From positions 1 through 60,995 of the forward strand of contig NZ_JAFLDR010000025.1 in assembly GCF_017302275.1 (NCBI RefSeq): a stretch of 60,995 nucleotides of DNA, given 5' to 3'. Numbering within the stretch: position 1 is the stretch's first letter; every line of letters begins with the position of its first letter. Below, piece by piece: positions 15,841-25,345 of the stretch. The DNA is from Sulfuritalea sp. (GTDB taxonomy: Bacteria; Pseudomonadota; Gammaproteobacteria; Burkholderiales; Rhodocyclaceae). The notes below the pieces were generated by a model, which saw nothing but the letters and a program-made list of their open reading frames with translations, did no database searches and was not told the DNA's origin. Position numbers and translations under genes: made by a program.

Positions 15841-15919
15841 TTGAGAAAAAATTTCACAAAATTTCTTGGGTTCCGCGTCTAAGCCTTTGTTGCGCTTGGA
15901 AAAATAGCCCTTTTCGATC

Positions 15920-15948
15920 TTGACCCCGGTCAAAATGTGTCTTAAAGT
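15920..15948 (+). promoter_or_regulatory. Sigma-70 promoter of the dcw cluster (Pmra)
   Basis: TTGACC (15920-15925), a 17-base spacer, then TAAAGT (15943-15948). Start of mraZ is 68 bases downstream. The -10 overlaps the first MraZ box. Confidence 0.6.
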
Positions 15949-15971
15949 GGGTCTTAGTGGGGTTTGGTGGG
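15947..15971 (+). promoter_or_regulatory. MraZ operator: three GTGGG boxes at 10-bp spacing
   Basis: GTGGG occurs at 15947, 15957 and 15967, exactly one helical turn apart. It lies just downstream of the -10, as expected for the direct repeats bound by the MraZ ring in other bacteria. This predicts autorepression of the whole dcw cluster. Confidence 0.8.
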
Positions 15972-16015
15972 AAATTTGATCGATTGATGGTCTGAATCCT
16001 GCCGGGGGAGACGGA

Positions 16016-16462
16016 ATGTTCCAAGGTGCGACGTCGCTGAATCTAGATGCCAAGGGCCGCATGGCGGTGCCCAGTCGGCACCGCGACGCGCTGGCGGTGA
16101 TCGGTCAGGGCCGTCTGGTGGTGACTGCCCATCCGCACCGCTGCCTGCTGCTCTATCCCGGACCGGCCTGGGAGCCTATCCGCGACCAGATTCTGGCCGC
16201 ATCCAGCCTGCAGCCCGAAGCCGCCATGGTCCGCCGCCTGCTGGTGGGCTTCGCCGAGGATGTGGAACTCGACGGCGCCGGACGCCTGCTGCTCTCGCCC
16301 TCGCTGCGCCGCTACGCCGGGTTGGAAAAGGAAATCTGGCTGATCGGCCAGGGCCGCCACTTCGAGATCTGGTCGGATGCCGGCTGGAAGGCGCAGCAGG
16401 ATGCGATCTTCGCCGTCGGCGACAAGCTTCTGCCTCCGGGCCTGGAAAACCTTGCGTTGTGA
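16016..16462 (+). CDS. mraZ: Transcriptional regulator MraZ
   Basis: First gene of the division and cell wall cluster. A DNA-binding protein of 148 residues with two AbrB-like SpoVT domains: the first has [19 protein letters not shown] and the second [21 protein letters not shown]. It starts at ATG 16016 behind GGGGGAGAC. Its operator (three GTGGG boxes) is directly upstream. The stop overlaps the rsmH start (GTGA). Confidence 0.95.
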   Translation: MFQGATSLNLDAKGRMAVPSRHRDALAVIGQGRLVVTAHPHRCLLLYPGPAWEPIRDQILAASSLQPEAAMVRRLLVGFAEDVELDGAGRLLLSPSLRRYAGLEKEIWLIGQGRHFEIWSDAGWKAQQDAIFAVGDKLLPPGLENLAL

Positions 16463-17418
16463 GTGTCGACTCCCACGTCAGCGTGCTGCTCGCCGAGTCG
16501 GTGGCAGCGCTGGCGATTCAGCCCCAGGGAACTTACGTCGATGCCACCTTCGGTCGCGGCGGCCACAGCCGGGCGATCCTCGCCGCGCTCGGGCCAGAGG
16601 GCCGGCTGATCGCGCTGGATCGCGATCCGGCGGCGATCGCGGCCGGCGCATCGATTGCGGATCCGCGCTTCACCCTGGTCCATGCGGCGTTCAGCGATTT
16701 CGACACGGTGCTGGACCGGCTCGGCGTCGGGCAGGTGGCTGGCGTGCTGCTGGACATCGGCGTTTCGTCGCCGCAACTGAACACGCCCGAACGGGGCATG
16801 AGTTTTCGTTTCGATGCGCCGCTGGACATGCGCATGGATACGACGCAGGGGGAGACCGCCGCCGAGTTCCTGGCGCGGGCATCGCAACCAGAAATAGAAA
16901 AGGTGATCAGAGACTATGGCGAAGAACGGTTTGCTCATGCGATTGCAAAGGCGCTTGTTGCTGCTCGGGGCGAGCACGGTATTTCAGGGACAGGACAGCT
17001 TGCCGCGCTCGTGGCGCAAACAGTCCGCACGCGGGAACCGGGCCAGCACCCGGCGACGCGGACTTTTCAGGCTTTACGGATTCACGTCAATCGGGAGCTT
17101 GAGGAACTGTCGCTAGTCCTGCCGCGGGCCCTCGATCGACTGGCACCGGGTGGACGCATGGCCGTGATCAGCTTTCATTCCCTCGAAGATCGCATCGTCA
17201 AACGCTTCCTGCGCGACGCGGCGCATCCCCCGCAGCCGCCGAAGGGCGTGCCGCTGCGCGCGGTCGAATTGCCGCAGCCGGTCGCCAGGCTGGTGGGCAA
17301 GGCGATGTTCCCATCAGACGCCGAGGTCGCGGCCAATCCGCGCTGTCGCAGCGCAGTGCTGCGCGTCGCGCAGAAGCTTGGCCCCGATAGCGGGTCACCG
17401 CGGAGCGGGAGCAACTAA
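16459..17418 (+). CDS. rsmH: 16S rRNA (cytosine-1402-N4)-methyltransferase
   Basis: A protein of 319 residues using SAM to methylate C1402 of 16S rRNA in the P site. It starts at GTG 16459, which overlaps the mraZ stop. Motifs seen are HVSVLLAES, the SAM loop [33 protein letters not shown] and [13 protein letters not shown]. Its stop abuts the ftsL start with no gap. Confidence 0.96.
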   Translation: MSVDSHVSVLLAESVAALAIQPQGTYVDATFGRGGHSRAILAALGPEGRLIALDRDPAAIAAGASIADPRFTLVHAAFSDFDTVLDRLGVGQVAGVLLDIGVSSPQLNTPERGMSFRFDAPLDMRMDTTQGETAAEFLARASQPEIEKVIRDYGEERFAHAIAKALVAARGEHGISGTGQLAALVAQTVRTREPGQHPATRTFQALRIHVNRELEELSLVLPRALDRLAPGGRMAVISFHSLEDRIVKRFLRDAAHPPQPPKGVPLRAVELPQPVARLVGKAMFPSDAEVAANPRCRSAVLRVAQKLGPDSGSPRSGSN

Positions 17419-17697
17419 TTGGCACGGCTCAACCTCTTCCTGATCCTGATCCTGGTCGTGCTCGCCTGCGCCCTGTCGCTGGTGAGTTCCAACCATCGCG
17501 CGCGCAAGCTGTTCTCTGAGCTGGAAGCCGGGCAGAAGCGCATGCGCGACCTGGATGTCGAATTTGGCCAGTTGCAGCTGGAACAAAGTACTGTGGCGGC
17601 GCATGTGCGGGTGGAAAAGCTGGCGCGCGAGAAGCTGGGCATGAAACAGCCGGCGCCCGGGCAGATCATTTCGGTCGACGTCGGCACGGCGCGGTGA
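17419..17697 (+). CDS. ftsL: Cell division protein FtsL
   Basis: Small bitopic division protein of 92 residues. It has a cytoplasmic stub, one membrane segment (LNLFLILILVVLACALSLVSS) and a periplasmic leucine-zipper coiled coil (residues ~30-75). It forms the FtsQLB complex and starts at TTG 17419, immediately after the rsmH stop. The weak start codon probably keeps its level low. Identification rests on topology and position. Confidence 0.9.
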   Translation: MARLNLFLILILVVLACALSLVSSNHRARKLFSELEAGQKRMRDLDVEFGQLQLEQSTVAAHVRVEKLAREKLGMKQPAPGQIISVDVGTAR

Positions 17698-17704
17698 TGC
17701 GGAC

Positions 17705-19438
17705 ATGAAGCCGATCAGGTTCGCCACGAGCCCGCTGCTCTCCGAGCGCCTGCCGCCGTGGCGGCAGCGCCTGGTGCTGGTCGTGCTGCTGGGCGCCTTT
17801 GCGCTGCTGGTCGGGCGTTCCCTCTACCTGCAGGGCTTCAACAACGAATTCCTCGGCGACAAGGGACGCGCGCGCTTCGAGCGCCAGATCGACATTTCAG
17901 CGACCCGCGGGCGCATCACCGACCGGCATGGTGACGTGCTGGCGGTGTCTACCCCGGTGCGCTCGATCTGGGCGATACCGGAGGATGCGCAACTGGTGCC
18001 GGCGCAGGCGCGCAACCTGGCGGCCGTGCTCGGCATGGACGTGCACGAAATCAACCGCAAGCTGGCTGCCGAGCGCGACTTCGTCTATGTCAAGCGGCAG
18101 TTGCCGCCGGAAACGGCGGAAAAGGTCAAGGCGCTTGCGCTGCCCGGCATCCACCAGAAGAACGAGTATCGGCGCTACTACCCGGCGGGCGAGGTGATGG
18201 CTCACGTGCTGGGTTTCACCGGCGCCGAGGATGTCGGCCAGGAGGGCATCGAGCTGGCCTTCAACGGCGAACTTGCCGGCAAGCCGGGCAGCCGCCGCGT
18301 GATCAAGGACCGGCGCGGCAACGTTGTCGAGGATGTCGAAAGCATCCGGCCGCCGCTGGACGGCAAGGAGATTGCGCTGGCCATCGACTCCAAGGTGCAG
18401 TACCTGGCCTATACCCACCTCAAGCAGGCGCTGGCCGAGCATCGCGCCAAGGCCGGTGGCGTGGTGGTGCTCGATGCCGACAGCGGCGAGATCCTGGCCC
18501 TGGTCAACCTGCCTACCTACAACCCGAACAACCGCAGCAAGCTGGCCGGCGCGCAACTGCGCAACCGGGCGCTGACCGACACCTTCGAGCCGGGTTCGAC
18601 CCTCAAGCCCTTCACTGCCGCGCTGGCGCTGGAACAGGGCAAGGTGCGCTTCGACACGCCGATCCAGACTGCGCCGGGCAAGATGACCATCGGCTCGGCG
18701 ACGATTTCGGATGCCCATGCCCATGGCGTCCTCACCGTGGCGCAGGTGATCCAGAAGTCCTCCAACATCGGTTCGGCGAAACTCGCGCTGTCGATGAAGC
18801 CGGAGGAAATGTGGGCGATGTTCGACAGCCTCGGCTTCGGCGCGCCGCTCAAGCTGGGTTTCCCGGGCGAAGCGGGCGGGCGCCTGCGTCCGGCGAAGAC
18901 CTGGAAGCCGATCGAGCAGGCCACCATGGCCTATGGTCACGGCATCTCGGTGACCCTGATCCAGTTGGCGCGCGCCTACCAGGCTTTCGCCCGCGACGGC
19001 GACCTGCTGCCACTGTCGCTGTCGCGCGTGGTTGTGCCGCCGACCGCCGGCAAGCAGGTGTTCTCGGCGCAGACCGCGCGCGAAGTGCGTGCCATGCTGG
19101 AAATGGCCGTGCGTCCCGGTGGTACCGCGCCCAAGGCGCAGATTCCCGGTTATCGCGTCGCGGGCAAGACCGGCACCGCGCACAAGCTCGAAAGCGGGGC
19201 CTACGCCAACCGCTATGTCGCCTCCTTCGTCGGCTTTGCGCCGGTGTCCGACCCTCGCCTGATCGTCGCGGTGATGGTCGACGAGCCGTCCAACGGAAAA
19301 TACTACGGCGGCGAGGTTGCCGCGCCGGTGTTCGCCCAGGTCATGGCCGGCAGCCTGCGCACGCTGGGCATTGCGCCCGACGCGCCGCTGGCGCCGCTGC
19401 TGATGACGGCCGCCGAGCCGACACGGGAAGAGATGTGA
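17705..19438 (+). CDS. ftsI: Septal peptidoglycan transpeptidase FtsI (PBP3)
   Basis: Class B penicillin-binding protein of 577 residues that cross-links septal peptidoglycan. It has an N-terminal membrane anchor (LVLVVLLGAFALLVGRSLYL) and a PBP dimer domain (RGRITDRHGDVLAVS). The transpeptidase domain has active Ser298 in EPGSTLKPF, SSN in KSSNIGSAK and KTGT in VAGKTGTAHK. It starts at ATG 17705, 7 bases after the ftsL stop. Full length, nothing unusual. Confidence 0.96.
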   Translation: MKPIRFATSPLLSERLPPWRQRLVLVVLLGAFALLVGRSLYLQGFNNEFLGDKGRARFERQIDISATRGRITDRHGDVLAVSTPVRSIWAIPEDAQLVPAQARNLAAVLGMDVHEINRKLAAERDFVYVKRQLPPETAEKVKALALPGIHQKNEYRRYYPAGEVMAHVLGFTGAEDVGQEGIELAFNGELAGKPGSRRVIKDRRGNVVEDVESIRPPLDGKEIALAIDSKVQYLAYTHLKQALAEHRAKAGGVVVLDADSGEILALVNLPTYNPNNRSKLAGAQLRNRALTDTFEPGSTLKPFTAALALEQGKVRFDTPIQTAPGKMTIGSATISDAHAHGVLTVAQVIQKSSNIGSAKLALSMKPEEMWAMFDSLGFGAPLKLGFPGEAGGRLRPAKTWKPIEQATMAYGHGISVTLIQLARAYQAFARDGDLLPLSLSRVVVPPTAGKQVFSAQTAREVRAMLEMAVRPGGTAPKAQIPGYRVAGKTGTAHKLESGAYANRYVASFVGFAPVSDPRLIVAVMVDEPSNGKYYGGEVAAPVFAQVMAGSLRTLGIAPDAPLAPLLMTAAEPTREEM

Positions 19439-19446
19439 GCGCCGCC

Positions 19447-21078
19447 ATGACGACCCTTGAACAACTCAGGGCAAAGGGCGTGACGCCGACCCGCCTCACC
19501 GCCGATTCGCGCCGCGTGCAGCCCGGCGACATATTCGTTGCACTCCCCGGCGCGCATGTCGATGGCCGCGATTTCATCGCGCAGGCCGTGGCGCGGGGCG
19601 CGGCGGCGGTGCTTGTCGAAGCGGGTGGCGGCGTTGCCGCAAAAGTCGGCGCTGGCGACACGGCGATGGTGGCAGTCGAGGGTCTGGCGGCGCTTTCCGG
19701 CGAGATCGCGCACATTGTGTATGGGCGTCCCTCCGAAAAGCTCTGGGTCGCCGGAATTACCGGCACCAACGGCAAGACCTCCATCTCGCAATGGATCGCC
19801 CAGGCGATGGATGCGCTGCCGTCTCTGCCGCCGGGCCGCCCCAAGGCAGAGACCGCCTTGAGGATGGAGTCGCCTGGCGACGAACCACCGTCATCCCTTT
19901 CCATGGGGCGCAGGCGGGGTTTCGCGGAGCACGGCTCCGCGCCGCCGCAGCCGGCCGGCTGTGCAAAGCCGGCCGTGGGGCAGGGGCTGGGGGAAAGGCT
20001 CCACAGGTGCGCCGTGGTCGGCACCCTGGGCAACGGTTTCGTCGATGCGCTGGCCGAGTCGCCCAACACCACGCCCGATGCCATCACCCTGCATGCGGCG
20101 CTGGCGGGATTCGTCGAACGCGGCGCGCAGGCCTGCGCCATGGAGGTGTCCTCGATCGGGCTCGACCAGGGGCGGGTGAATGGCGTTGCATTCGACGTCG
20201 CGGTGTTCACCAACCTGACGCGCGACCACCTCGAATACCACGGCAGCTTGGAGGCCTACGCCGCGGCCAAGGCGCGGTTGTTCGCCATGCCCGGCCTCGG
20301 CGCCGCGGTGTTCAATCTCGACGATGCCTTCGGCATCGAGTTGGCGCGCCGCCTCAGGGGCCGCGTACCGACCCTGGGCTACACGCTGGGCGACGCGGCG
20401 ACGGAATGCGACGAAGTCCTGCGTGCCCGAAACCTGCGCATGGGTGCCGCCGGCATCGAATTCGATCTGCGCGGCGCGACCATCGCTGCGCCGGTTGTGG
20501 GCCGTTTCAACGCCTCCAACCTGCTGGCCGTCGCCGGCGCGCTGTTGAGCCGCGGTGAAGGCCTCGACACGATCGCGAGGGCGCTGCGCGGCATCCGTCC
20601 GCCGCCGGGACGCATGCAGGCGTTGGGCGGGCACGGCCATCCGCTGGTGGTGGTCGATTACGCGCATACGCCCGATGCCCTGGAAAAGGCGCTCGGCGTG
20701 CTGCGCGAAACCGCGGACGCGCGCGGCGGGCAACTGGTCTGCGTGTTCGGCTGTGGCGGCGAGCGCGATCCGGGCAAGCGGCCACAGATGGGGGCGATCG
20801 CCGAGCGCCTGGCGGATCGCGTGCTGGTCACCAGCGACAACCCGCGCGGCGAGGATCCGGATGCCATCATAGGTGCGATCCTCTCTGGAATGAAACACGA
20901 AGCACCGGTGCAGGCCGACCGTGCTCGGGCAGTCGCCGACGCGTTGGTCGCCGCCGACGCGCGCGACGTGATCCTGCTGGCCGGCAAGGGACACGAGCCC
21001 TACCAGGAGATCGCCGGCACGCGCCATCCCTACTCCGACCTCGATGCCGCAAAGTCGGCGCTGGCGGCACGGCGATGA
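19447..21078 (+). CDS. murE: UDP-MurNAc-tripeptide synthetase MurE, with a repeat-derived insertion
   Basis: Adds meso-diaminopimelate to UDP-MurNAc-dipeptide. It has 543 residues, about 50 more than usual. Motifs are TADSRRVQPGDIF, the ATP loop [10 protein letters not shown] (104-112), NLTRDHLEYHG, and DNPR (in TSDNPRGEDP), which marks specificity for meso-DAP. Between the ATP-loop helix (WIAQAMDAL, to ~124) and RCAVVGTLGNGF (from ~187) lie about 60 residues rich in Pro, Gly and Arg, encoded by a REP-like repeat (19831-19999). Normal MurE has almost nothing there. A copy of the 24-bp repeat encodes [10 protein letters not shown] (~residues 64-73), and another overlaps the gene end. The frame is kept throughout, so the gene is probably active. 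Confidence 0.93.
   Translation: MTTLEQLRAKGVTPTRLTADSRRVQPGDIFVALPGAHVDGRDFIAQAVARGAAAVLVEAGGGVAAKVGAGDTAMVAVEGLAALSGEIAHIVYGRPSEKLWVAGITGTNGKTSISQWIAQAMDALPSLPPGRPKAETALRMESPGDEPPSSLSMGRRRGFAEHGSAPPQPAGCAKPAVGQGLGERLHRCAVVGTLGNGFVDALAESPNTTPDAITLHAALAGFVERGAQACAMEVSSIGLDQGRVNGVAFDVAVFTNLTRDHLEYHGSLEAYAAAKARLFAMPGLGAAVFNLDDAFGIELARRLRGRVPTLGYTLGDAATECDEVLRARNLRMGAAGIEFDLRGATIAAPVVGRFNASNLLAVAGALLSRGEGLDTIARALRGIRPPPGRMQALGGHGHPLVVVDYAHTPDALEKALGVLRETADARGGQLVCVFGCGGERDPGKRPQMGAIAERLADRVLVTSDNPRGEDPDAIIGAILSGMKHEAPVQADRARAVADALVAADARDVILLAGKGHEPYQEIAGTRHPYSDLDAAKSALAARR
19641..19667. repeat. 24-bp interspersed repeat, copy c (inside murE)
   Basis: Exact match to AGTCGGCGCTGGCGACACGG plus flanking AAA and CGAT. 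It encodes AKVGAGDTA in MurE, between the N-terminal domain and the ATP loop, where other MurE proteins do not have this sequence to my knowledge. Confidence 0.75.
19831..19999 (+). repeat. REP-like element, long form, in frame inside murE (copy R2)
   Basis: Modules in order: GGGCCGCCCCAAGG; a hairpin GTCGC-ctg-GCGAC followed by GAACC; a C-rich/G-rich hairpin (CCGTCATCCC ... GGGGCG); GGGTTTC; the hairpin GCGGAGC-acg-GCTCCGC; CGCCGCAGCC; a hairpin GCCGGCT ... AGCCGGC; and a G-rich tail. The same modules occur at murF and, reversed, in mtnA. It adds about 60 codons without a stop. Confidence 0.85.
21051..21077. repeat. 24-bp interspersed repeat, copy d (end of murE)
   Basis: AAAGTCGGCGCTGGCGGCAC plus GGCGATG, one change from consensus. 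It covers the last codons of murE (AAKSALAARR) and the ATGA at its end. Confidence 0.6.
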
Positions 21079-21090
21079 GCGCCATTCGCA

Positions 21091-21256
21091 GGGCCGCCCC
21101 AAGGATGGCGCAGCCAGCAATATGGAGCGACGCAGTCGCGAACCCGAGTCACCCCTGCCCTTGGGGCGGGGGGTGGAGGCGGGGTTTCGCGAAGCACTGC
21201 TTCGCGCCGCCGCAGCCGGCTGGCCATGCAGGGCCGGCGGTGGAACGCGGGGTGGG
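21091..21256 (+). repeat. REP-like element, long form, between murE and murF (copy R3)
   Basis: Same module order as the copy in murE, with compensating stem changes: GCGAC-gca-GTCGC and GCGAAGC-act-GCTTCGC. It separates an ATGAGCGCC at the murE stop, which looks like the original overlapping murF start, from the real murF start at 21260. Confidence 0.85.
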
Positions 21257-21259
21257 TCA

Positions 21260-22738
21260 ATGATGCGACTTTCAGAAGCCGGCGCTTCGTTCGGCGTGAT
21301 GCACGAGGGCCCCGACGCGGAATTCCACGCCGTCGGCACCGATTCGCGCGCCGTGATCCCCGGCATGCTGTTCGTCGCGTTGAAGGGCGAGCGCTTCGAC
21401 GGCCACGACTACGTGCGCGAGGTGCTGGCCAGGGGGGCCGCCGGGGCCATGGTCGAAGGCGCCTGGGCCGAGGCCAACCCGGGCCTGCCGCTGATCCCGG
21501 TGAATGACACGCACCTCGCGCTGGGCCAGCTCGCCGCCGCCTGGCGCGGCCGTTTCACGATTCCGCTCTTGGGCATCACCGGCAGCAACGGCAAGACCAC
21601 GGTCAAGGAAATGTGCGCGGCGATCCTGCGCGCACATTTCGGCGGCGCGGCCGAGAGTGTGCTGGCGACCGAGGGCAACTTGAACAACGACATCGGACTG
21701 CCGCTGACCCTGCTCAAGCTGCGTGCGAAGCATCATGCCGCAGTGATCGAGATGGGCATGAACCACGCAGGCGAGATCGACTACCTGACGCGCCTAGCGG
21801 CGCCCACCGTGGCGCTGGTGAACAACGCGCAGCGCGCGCACCTCGAAGGACTCGGCACGGTGCAGGACGTGGCGTTGGCCAAGGGCGAGATCTACGTTGG
21901 CCTGGCACCCGACGGCGTCGCCGTGTTCAATGCCGACGACGCGCAGGCGGACGTCTGGCGCGAGCTTTCGCGCGACCGCCGACAACTGCGCTTCGGTCTC
22001 GACCGCGAGGCGGAGGTGCGCGGCAACTTCGTTCCGCACGGCCTCGGCGGCGAGCTGCACCTGGCCACGCCGGCCGGACCGCTGCCCGTAACGCTCGCGG
22101 TGCCGGGCCGCCACAACGCGCGCAATGCCTGCGCGGCCGCCGCCGCGGCGCTGGCCGCGGGTGCGACCCTGGATGCGGTGAAGCAGGGCCTGGAGGCGTT
22201 TGCCGGCGTCAAGGGACGCCTGCAGCGCCGCGTCGGTCGAGAGGGTGCGCTGGTGGTGGATGACAGCTACAACGCCAATCCGGATTCGATGCGCGCCGCG
22301 ATCGACGTGCTGGCCACGGTACCCGGCAAGCGCATCTTTGTCATGGGCGACATGGGCGAAGCGGGCTCCGCGGCGGCGCAGTTCCACGACGAGATCGGCT
22401 GCTACGCCAAGAGCCACGGCATCGATCGCCTGTTCTGCCTCGGCCAGTTGGCGGCGGCGGCGGCCTACAATTTCGGCGCCGGCGGCGAGCATTTCGAACG
22501 CATCGAGGACCTGCTGAAACGCCTGGCCGGCGAACTCGATGGCGCCACCACGATACTGGTCAAAGGTTCGCGTTTCATGAAGATGGAACGCGTGGTCGAG
22601 GCCATCGTGGATCCCGTTCCCGCCGCCGGTCTGTCCCACGGCGGGAACCACCATCAACCGGAGCGGGCGTCGCCCGCGAACATCCGTCATCCCCTTCCGC
22701 GTGAAGGGGGAGGGGGGAAGGTCCGTAATGCTTCTTGA
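21260..22738 (+). CDS. murF: UDP-MurNAc-tripeptide:D-Ala-D-Ala ligase MurF
   Basis: Adds D-Ala-D-Ala to the muropeptide precursor. 492 residues from ATG 21260 (MMRLSEAG). The frame is open back to 21044, but the upstream part only translates the repeat. Motifs are [14 protein letters not shown], the ATP loop [36 protein letters not shown] and [16 protein letters not shown]. Its native C-terminus should lie near [11 protein letters not shown]. The last ~35 residues ([11 protein letters not shown]...) read through a hairpin and a short REP copy before the stop, which overlaps mraY by 11 bases. Ribosome site is only the G-rich GGGGTGGG at the repeat end. Confidence 0.94.
   Translation: MMRLSEAGASFGVMHEGPDAEFHAVGTDSRAVIPGMLFVALKGERFDGHDYVREVLARGAAGAMVEGAWAEANPGLPLIPVNDTHLALGQLAAAWRGRFTIPLLGITGSNGKTTVKEMCAAILRAHFGGAAESVLATEGNLNNDIGLPLTLLKLRAKHHAAVIEMGMNHAGEIDYLTRLAAPTVALVNNAQRAHLEGLGTVQDVALAKGEIYVGLAPDGVAVFNADDAQADVWRELSRDRRQLRFGLDREAEVRGNFVPHGLGGELHLATPAGPLPVTLAVPGRHNARNACAAAAAALAAGATLDAVKQGLEAFAGVKGRLQRRVGREGALVVDDSYNANPDSMRAAIDVLATVPGKRIFVMGDMGEAGSAAAQFHDEIGCYAKSHGIDRLFCLGQLAAAAAYNFGAGGEHFERIEDLLKRLAGELDGATTILVKGSRFMKMERVVEAIVDPVPAAGLSHGGNHHQPERASPANIRHPLPREGGGGKVRNAS
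22616..22722. repeat. Hairpin plus REP-like short form between murF and mraY (copy R4)
   Basis: A perfect 10-bp stem (GTTCCCGCCG at 22616, CGGCGGGAAC at 22639) is followed by the short REP form GTCATCCCCTTCC...GGGGGAGGGG (22687-22722). The tail GGGGGGAAGG forms the ribosome site of mraY. Confidence 0.75.
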
Positions 22739-23897
22739 ACTCGCACAATGGCTGGCGAAGGACTTCCGCGGCTTCAACGTATTCGGCTACATCACCCTGC
22801 GCGCGGTGCTCGCGACCATGACGGCGCTGGCGATTTCCTTCGTCTTCGGCCCCGCCGTGATTCGCTGGCTGACCGCCAAGAAGATCGGCCAGTCGGTGCG
22901 TGACGACGGACCGCAGACCCACCTGATCAAGGCGGGCACGCCGACCATGGGCGGGGCGCTGATCCTGATTTCGCTCGGCGTGTCTACCCTGCTCTGGGCC
23001 GACCTGTCCAACCGTTTCGTCTGGATCGTGCTGATCGTCACCCTGGGCTTCGGCGCGGTGGGCTGGGTCGACGACTGGCGCAAGGTGGTGTACCGCAACC
23101 CGGACGGCTTGTCGGCTCGTTCCAAGTTCTTCTGGCAGTCGGTGATCGGCGTGGTTGCGGCGATCTACATCGCGTTTTCAATCTCGGCGCCGAACAACGA
23201 AAAGGTGGTCGAGCTGTTCTTCCAGTGGGTCGGCAGCGGCTTCACGCTCGAGCTGCCGAGCCAGACCGCCCTGATCGTGCCCTTCTTCAAGACCGTGTCA
23301 TACCCGCTGGGAATCTTCGGCTTCATGGTGCTGTCCTACCTGGTGATCGTCGGCAGCAGCAATGCCGTCAACCTGACTGACGGCCTCGACGGCCTCGCCA
23401 TCATGCCCACGGTGCTGGTGGGCGCCGCGCTGGGCATATTCACCTACGTCGCCGGCCATGCCGGCTTCTCCAAGTACCTGCTGCTGCCCTACATCCCGGG
23501 CGCGGGCGAACTCGCGGTATTCTGCGGCGCGCTGGCCGGGGCCGGGCTCGGCTTCCTCTGGTTCAACGCCTATCCGGCCGAGGTGTTCATGGGCGACGTC
23601 GGCGCCCTGGCGCTGGGCGCGGCGCTCGGCGCCGTGGCGATCGTCGCCCGGCAGGAGATCGTGCTGTTCATCATGGGCGGGGTCTTCGTCGCCGAAACCC
23701 TGTCGGTGATGCTGCAGGTCGGCTGGTTCAAATACACCAAGAAGAAATACGGCGAGGGTCGGCGCATCCTGCGCATGGCGCCGCTGCACCACCATTTCGA
23801 ACAGACCGGCTGGAAGGAGACGCAGGTCGTGGTCCGCTTCTGGATCATCACCATCCTGCTGGTGCTGTTCGGCCTGTCGACCCTGAAGATCCGCTGA
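22728..23897 (+). CDS. mraY: Phospho-N-acetylmuramoyl-pentapeptide transferase MraY
   Basis: Makes lipid I by moving phospho-MurNAc-pentapeptide to undecaprenyl phosphate. Polytopic protein of 389 residues from ATG 22728 ([13 protein letters not shown]). Motifs are [18 protein letters not shown], the catalytic pair in [23 protein letters not shown], and the HHH loop [19 protein letters not shown]. The ribosome site GGGGGGAAGG comes from the end of a REP-like repeat. The stop and the murD start overlap (TGATG). Confidence 0.96.
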   Translation: MLLELAQWLAKDFRGFNVFGYITLRAVLATMTALAISFVFGPAVIRWLTAKKIGQSVRDDGPQTHLIKAGTPTMGGALILISLGVSTLLWADLSNRFVWIVLIVTLGFGAVGWVDDWRKVVYRNPDGLSARSKFFWQSVIGVVAAIYIAFSISAPNNEKVVELFFQWVGSGFTLELPSQTALIVPFFKTVSYPLGIFGFMVLSYLVIVGSSNAVNLTDGLDGLAIMPTVLVGAALGIFTYVAGHAGFSKYLLLPYIPGAGELAVFCGALAGAGLGFLWFNAYPAEVFMGDVGALALGAALGAVAIVARQEIVLFIMGGVFVAETLSVMLQVGWFKYTKKKYGEGRRILRMAPLHHHFEQTGWKETQVVVRFWIITILLVLFGLSTLKIR

Positions 23898-25345
23898 TGA
23901 AACTGCAAGGCAGACACGTCCTCATCCTCGGCCTCGGCGAATCCGGCCTGGCCTGCGCGCGCTGGTGCGCGCGGCAGGGCGCGCGGGTGCGCGTGGCGGA
24001 CACGCGCGCGGCGCCGCCCTACCTTGACGAGTTGCGGCGCCGTGTCACCAGCGCCGACTTTCGTCCCGGCGAGTTCGACAAGGGCCTGCTCGACGGCATC
24101 GACCTGCTGGTGCTATCGCCGGGGCTTTCCGGCGGCCTGATGGTGGTGATCCATGCGCGCGCCGCCGGCATCCCGGTGCTCGGCGAAATCGAGCTGTTCG
24201 CCCAGGCCATGCGCGACATCAATGGCGGCCGGCCGCATCTGCCGCCGGTGCTGGCAATCACCGGCACCAACGGCAAGACCACCACCACGGCGCTCACCGG
24301 CCACCTGCTGCGCGCCACCGGCAGGACGGTCGGCGTCGCCGGCAACATTTCGCCGGCGGCGCTGACCGCGCTGATGGATGCGCAGGATGCCGGCGCCCTG
24401 CCCGAGGCGTGGGTGCTGGAACTGTCCAGTTTCCAGCTCGAAACCACCGAGACGCTGAACCCGGTCGCGGCCACGGTGCTCAATGTTTCCGACGACCATC
24501 TCGATCGCTACATCGATCTCGATGAATACGCGTCGGTCAAGGCCAGGGTATTCCAGAGCGGTGCCGGGACGCCGTGCATCCAGGTGCTCAACCGCAACGA
24601 TCCGCGCGTTTGCCGCATGGTGCTGCCCGATCGCCAGATCGTCAGCTTCGGCCTCGACGCGCCGGCCGCCGCCGAGGACTTCGGCCTGCGCGTGCAGCGC
24701 GGCGAAACCTGGCTGGCGCAGGGCGCGAACTTCCTGGTCCCGCTTGCGGAACTGCCGCTGGCCGGCCTGCACAACGCGGCCAACGCCATGGCCGCGCTGG
24801 CCCTGTGCGGCAGCCTCGGCATCGACGCGGCAACCCTGCTGCCGGCGCTGCGCTCCTTTCGCGGCCTGCCGCACCGCGTGGAAAGAATCGCCGAGCGCCA
24901 GGGCGTCACCTGGTACGACGACTCCAAGGGCACCAACGTCGGCGCCACGGTGGCCGCCCTGGACGGTATCGGCGGCCAACTGGCGAACGCCGGCAATCAG
25001 AATGATCACAAGATCATTCTGATTGCCGGCGGCGACGGCAAGGGCCAGGATTTCTCCCCCATGCGCCTCGCGGTCGCCAGCCATGCCCGTGCCGTGATCC
25101 TGATCGGTCGCGACGGACCGCTGATCGGCAAGGCGATCGCCGGTGCCGGCGTCGCGGTCGAGGCCGCCGCCGACATGGACGATGCCGTGTGCCGCGCCGC
25201 CGCCCTGGCGCAGCCGGGCGATGCCGTGCTGCTGTCGCCGGCCTGCGCCAGTTTCGACATGTACCGCAACTACGAACACCGGGCGCAGGCGTTCGCCGCC
25301 GCCGTAACGGCCCTGGCGGCCAGCGGAACCGGGGCGAGCCGCTGA
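23897..25345 (+). CDS. murD: UDP-N-acetylmuramoylalanine-D-glutamate ligase MurD
   Basis: Adds D-Glu to UDP-MurNAc-L-Ala. It has 482 residues: an N-terminal Rossmann part ([16 protein letters not shown]), the ATP loop [35 protein letters not shown] and [13 protein letters not shown] reversed copy of the 24-bp repeat encodes RRRVTSADF in the N-terminal domain, extending a loop before the region with LVLSPGLS. Overlaps mraY and ftsW by a few bases at each end. Confidence 0.95.
   Translation: MKLQGRHVLILGLGESGLACARWCARQGARVRVADTRAAPPYLDELRRRVTSADFRPGEFDKGLLDGIDLLVLSPGLSGGLMVVIHARAAGIPVLGEIELFAQAMRDINGGRPHLPPVLAITGTNGKTTTTALTGHLLRATGRTVGVAGNISPAALTALMDAQDAGALPEAWVLELSSFQLETTETLNPVAATVLNVSDDHLDRYIDLDEYASVKARVFQSGAGTPCIQVLNRNDPRVCRMVLPDRQIVSFGLDAPAAAEDFGLRVQRGETWLAQGANFLVPLAELPLAGLHNAANAMAALALCGSLGIDAATLLPALRSFRGLPHRVERIAERQGVTWYDDSKGTNVGATVAALDGIGGQLANAGNQNDHKIILIAGGDGKGQDFSPMRLAVASHARAVILIGRDGPLIGKAIAGAGVAVEAAADMDDAVCRAAALAQPGDAVLLSPACASFDMYRNYEHRAQAFAAAVTALAASGTGASR
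24038..24061. repeat. 24-bp interspersed repeat, copy e (inside murD, reversed)
   Basis: Reverse complement of AGTCGGCGCTGGTGACACGG, one change from consensus. Encodes RRVTSADF. The kinase copy a encodes RRGASADF in the same relative orientation. Confidence 0.7.

Larger units (their letters stand above)
15534..16015. other. Gene-free region between psd and mraZ (482 bp)
   Basis: Contains the psd-end hairpin, a REP-like remnant and a small hairpin with T-rich tail (15811-15839). A markedly AT-rich block follows (about 15795-15870), then the dcw promoter with triple MraZ boxes. Antisense reading frames here have no recognisable protein character. Confidence 0.7.

Noticed and set aside
15838-16062. 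Minus-strand 74-codon frame over the mraZ promoter
   Set aside because: It covers the promoter and triple MraZ boxes and has no protein-like features.
21044-21259. N-terminal extension of MurF from an upstream ATG
   Set aside because: The extra 72 residues only translate the REP-like element and overlap murE; conserved MurF sequence starts just after ATG 21260.
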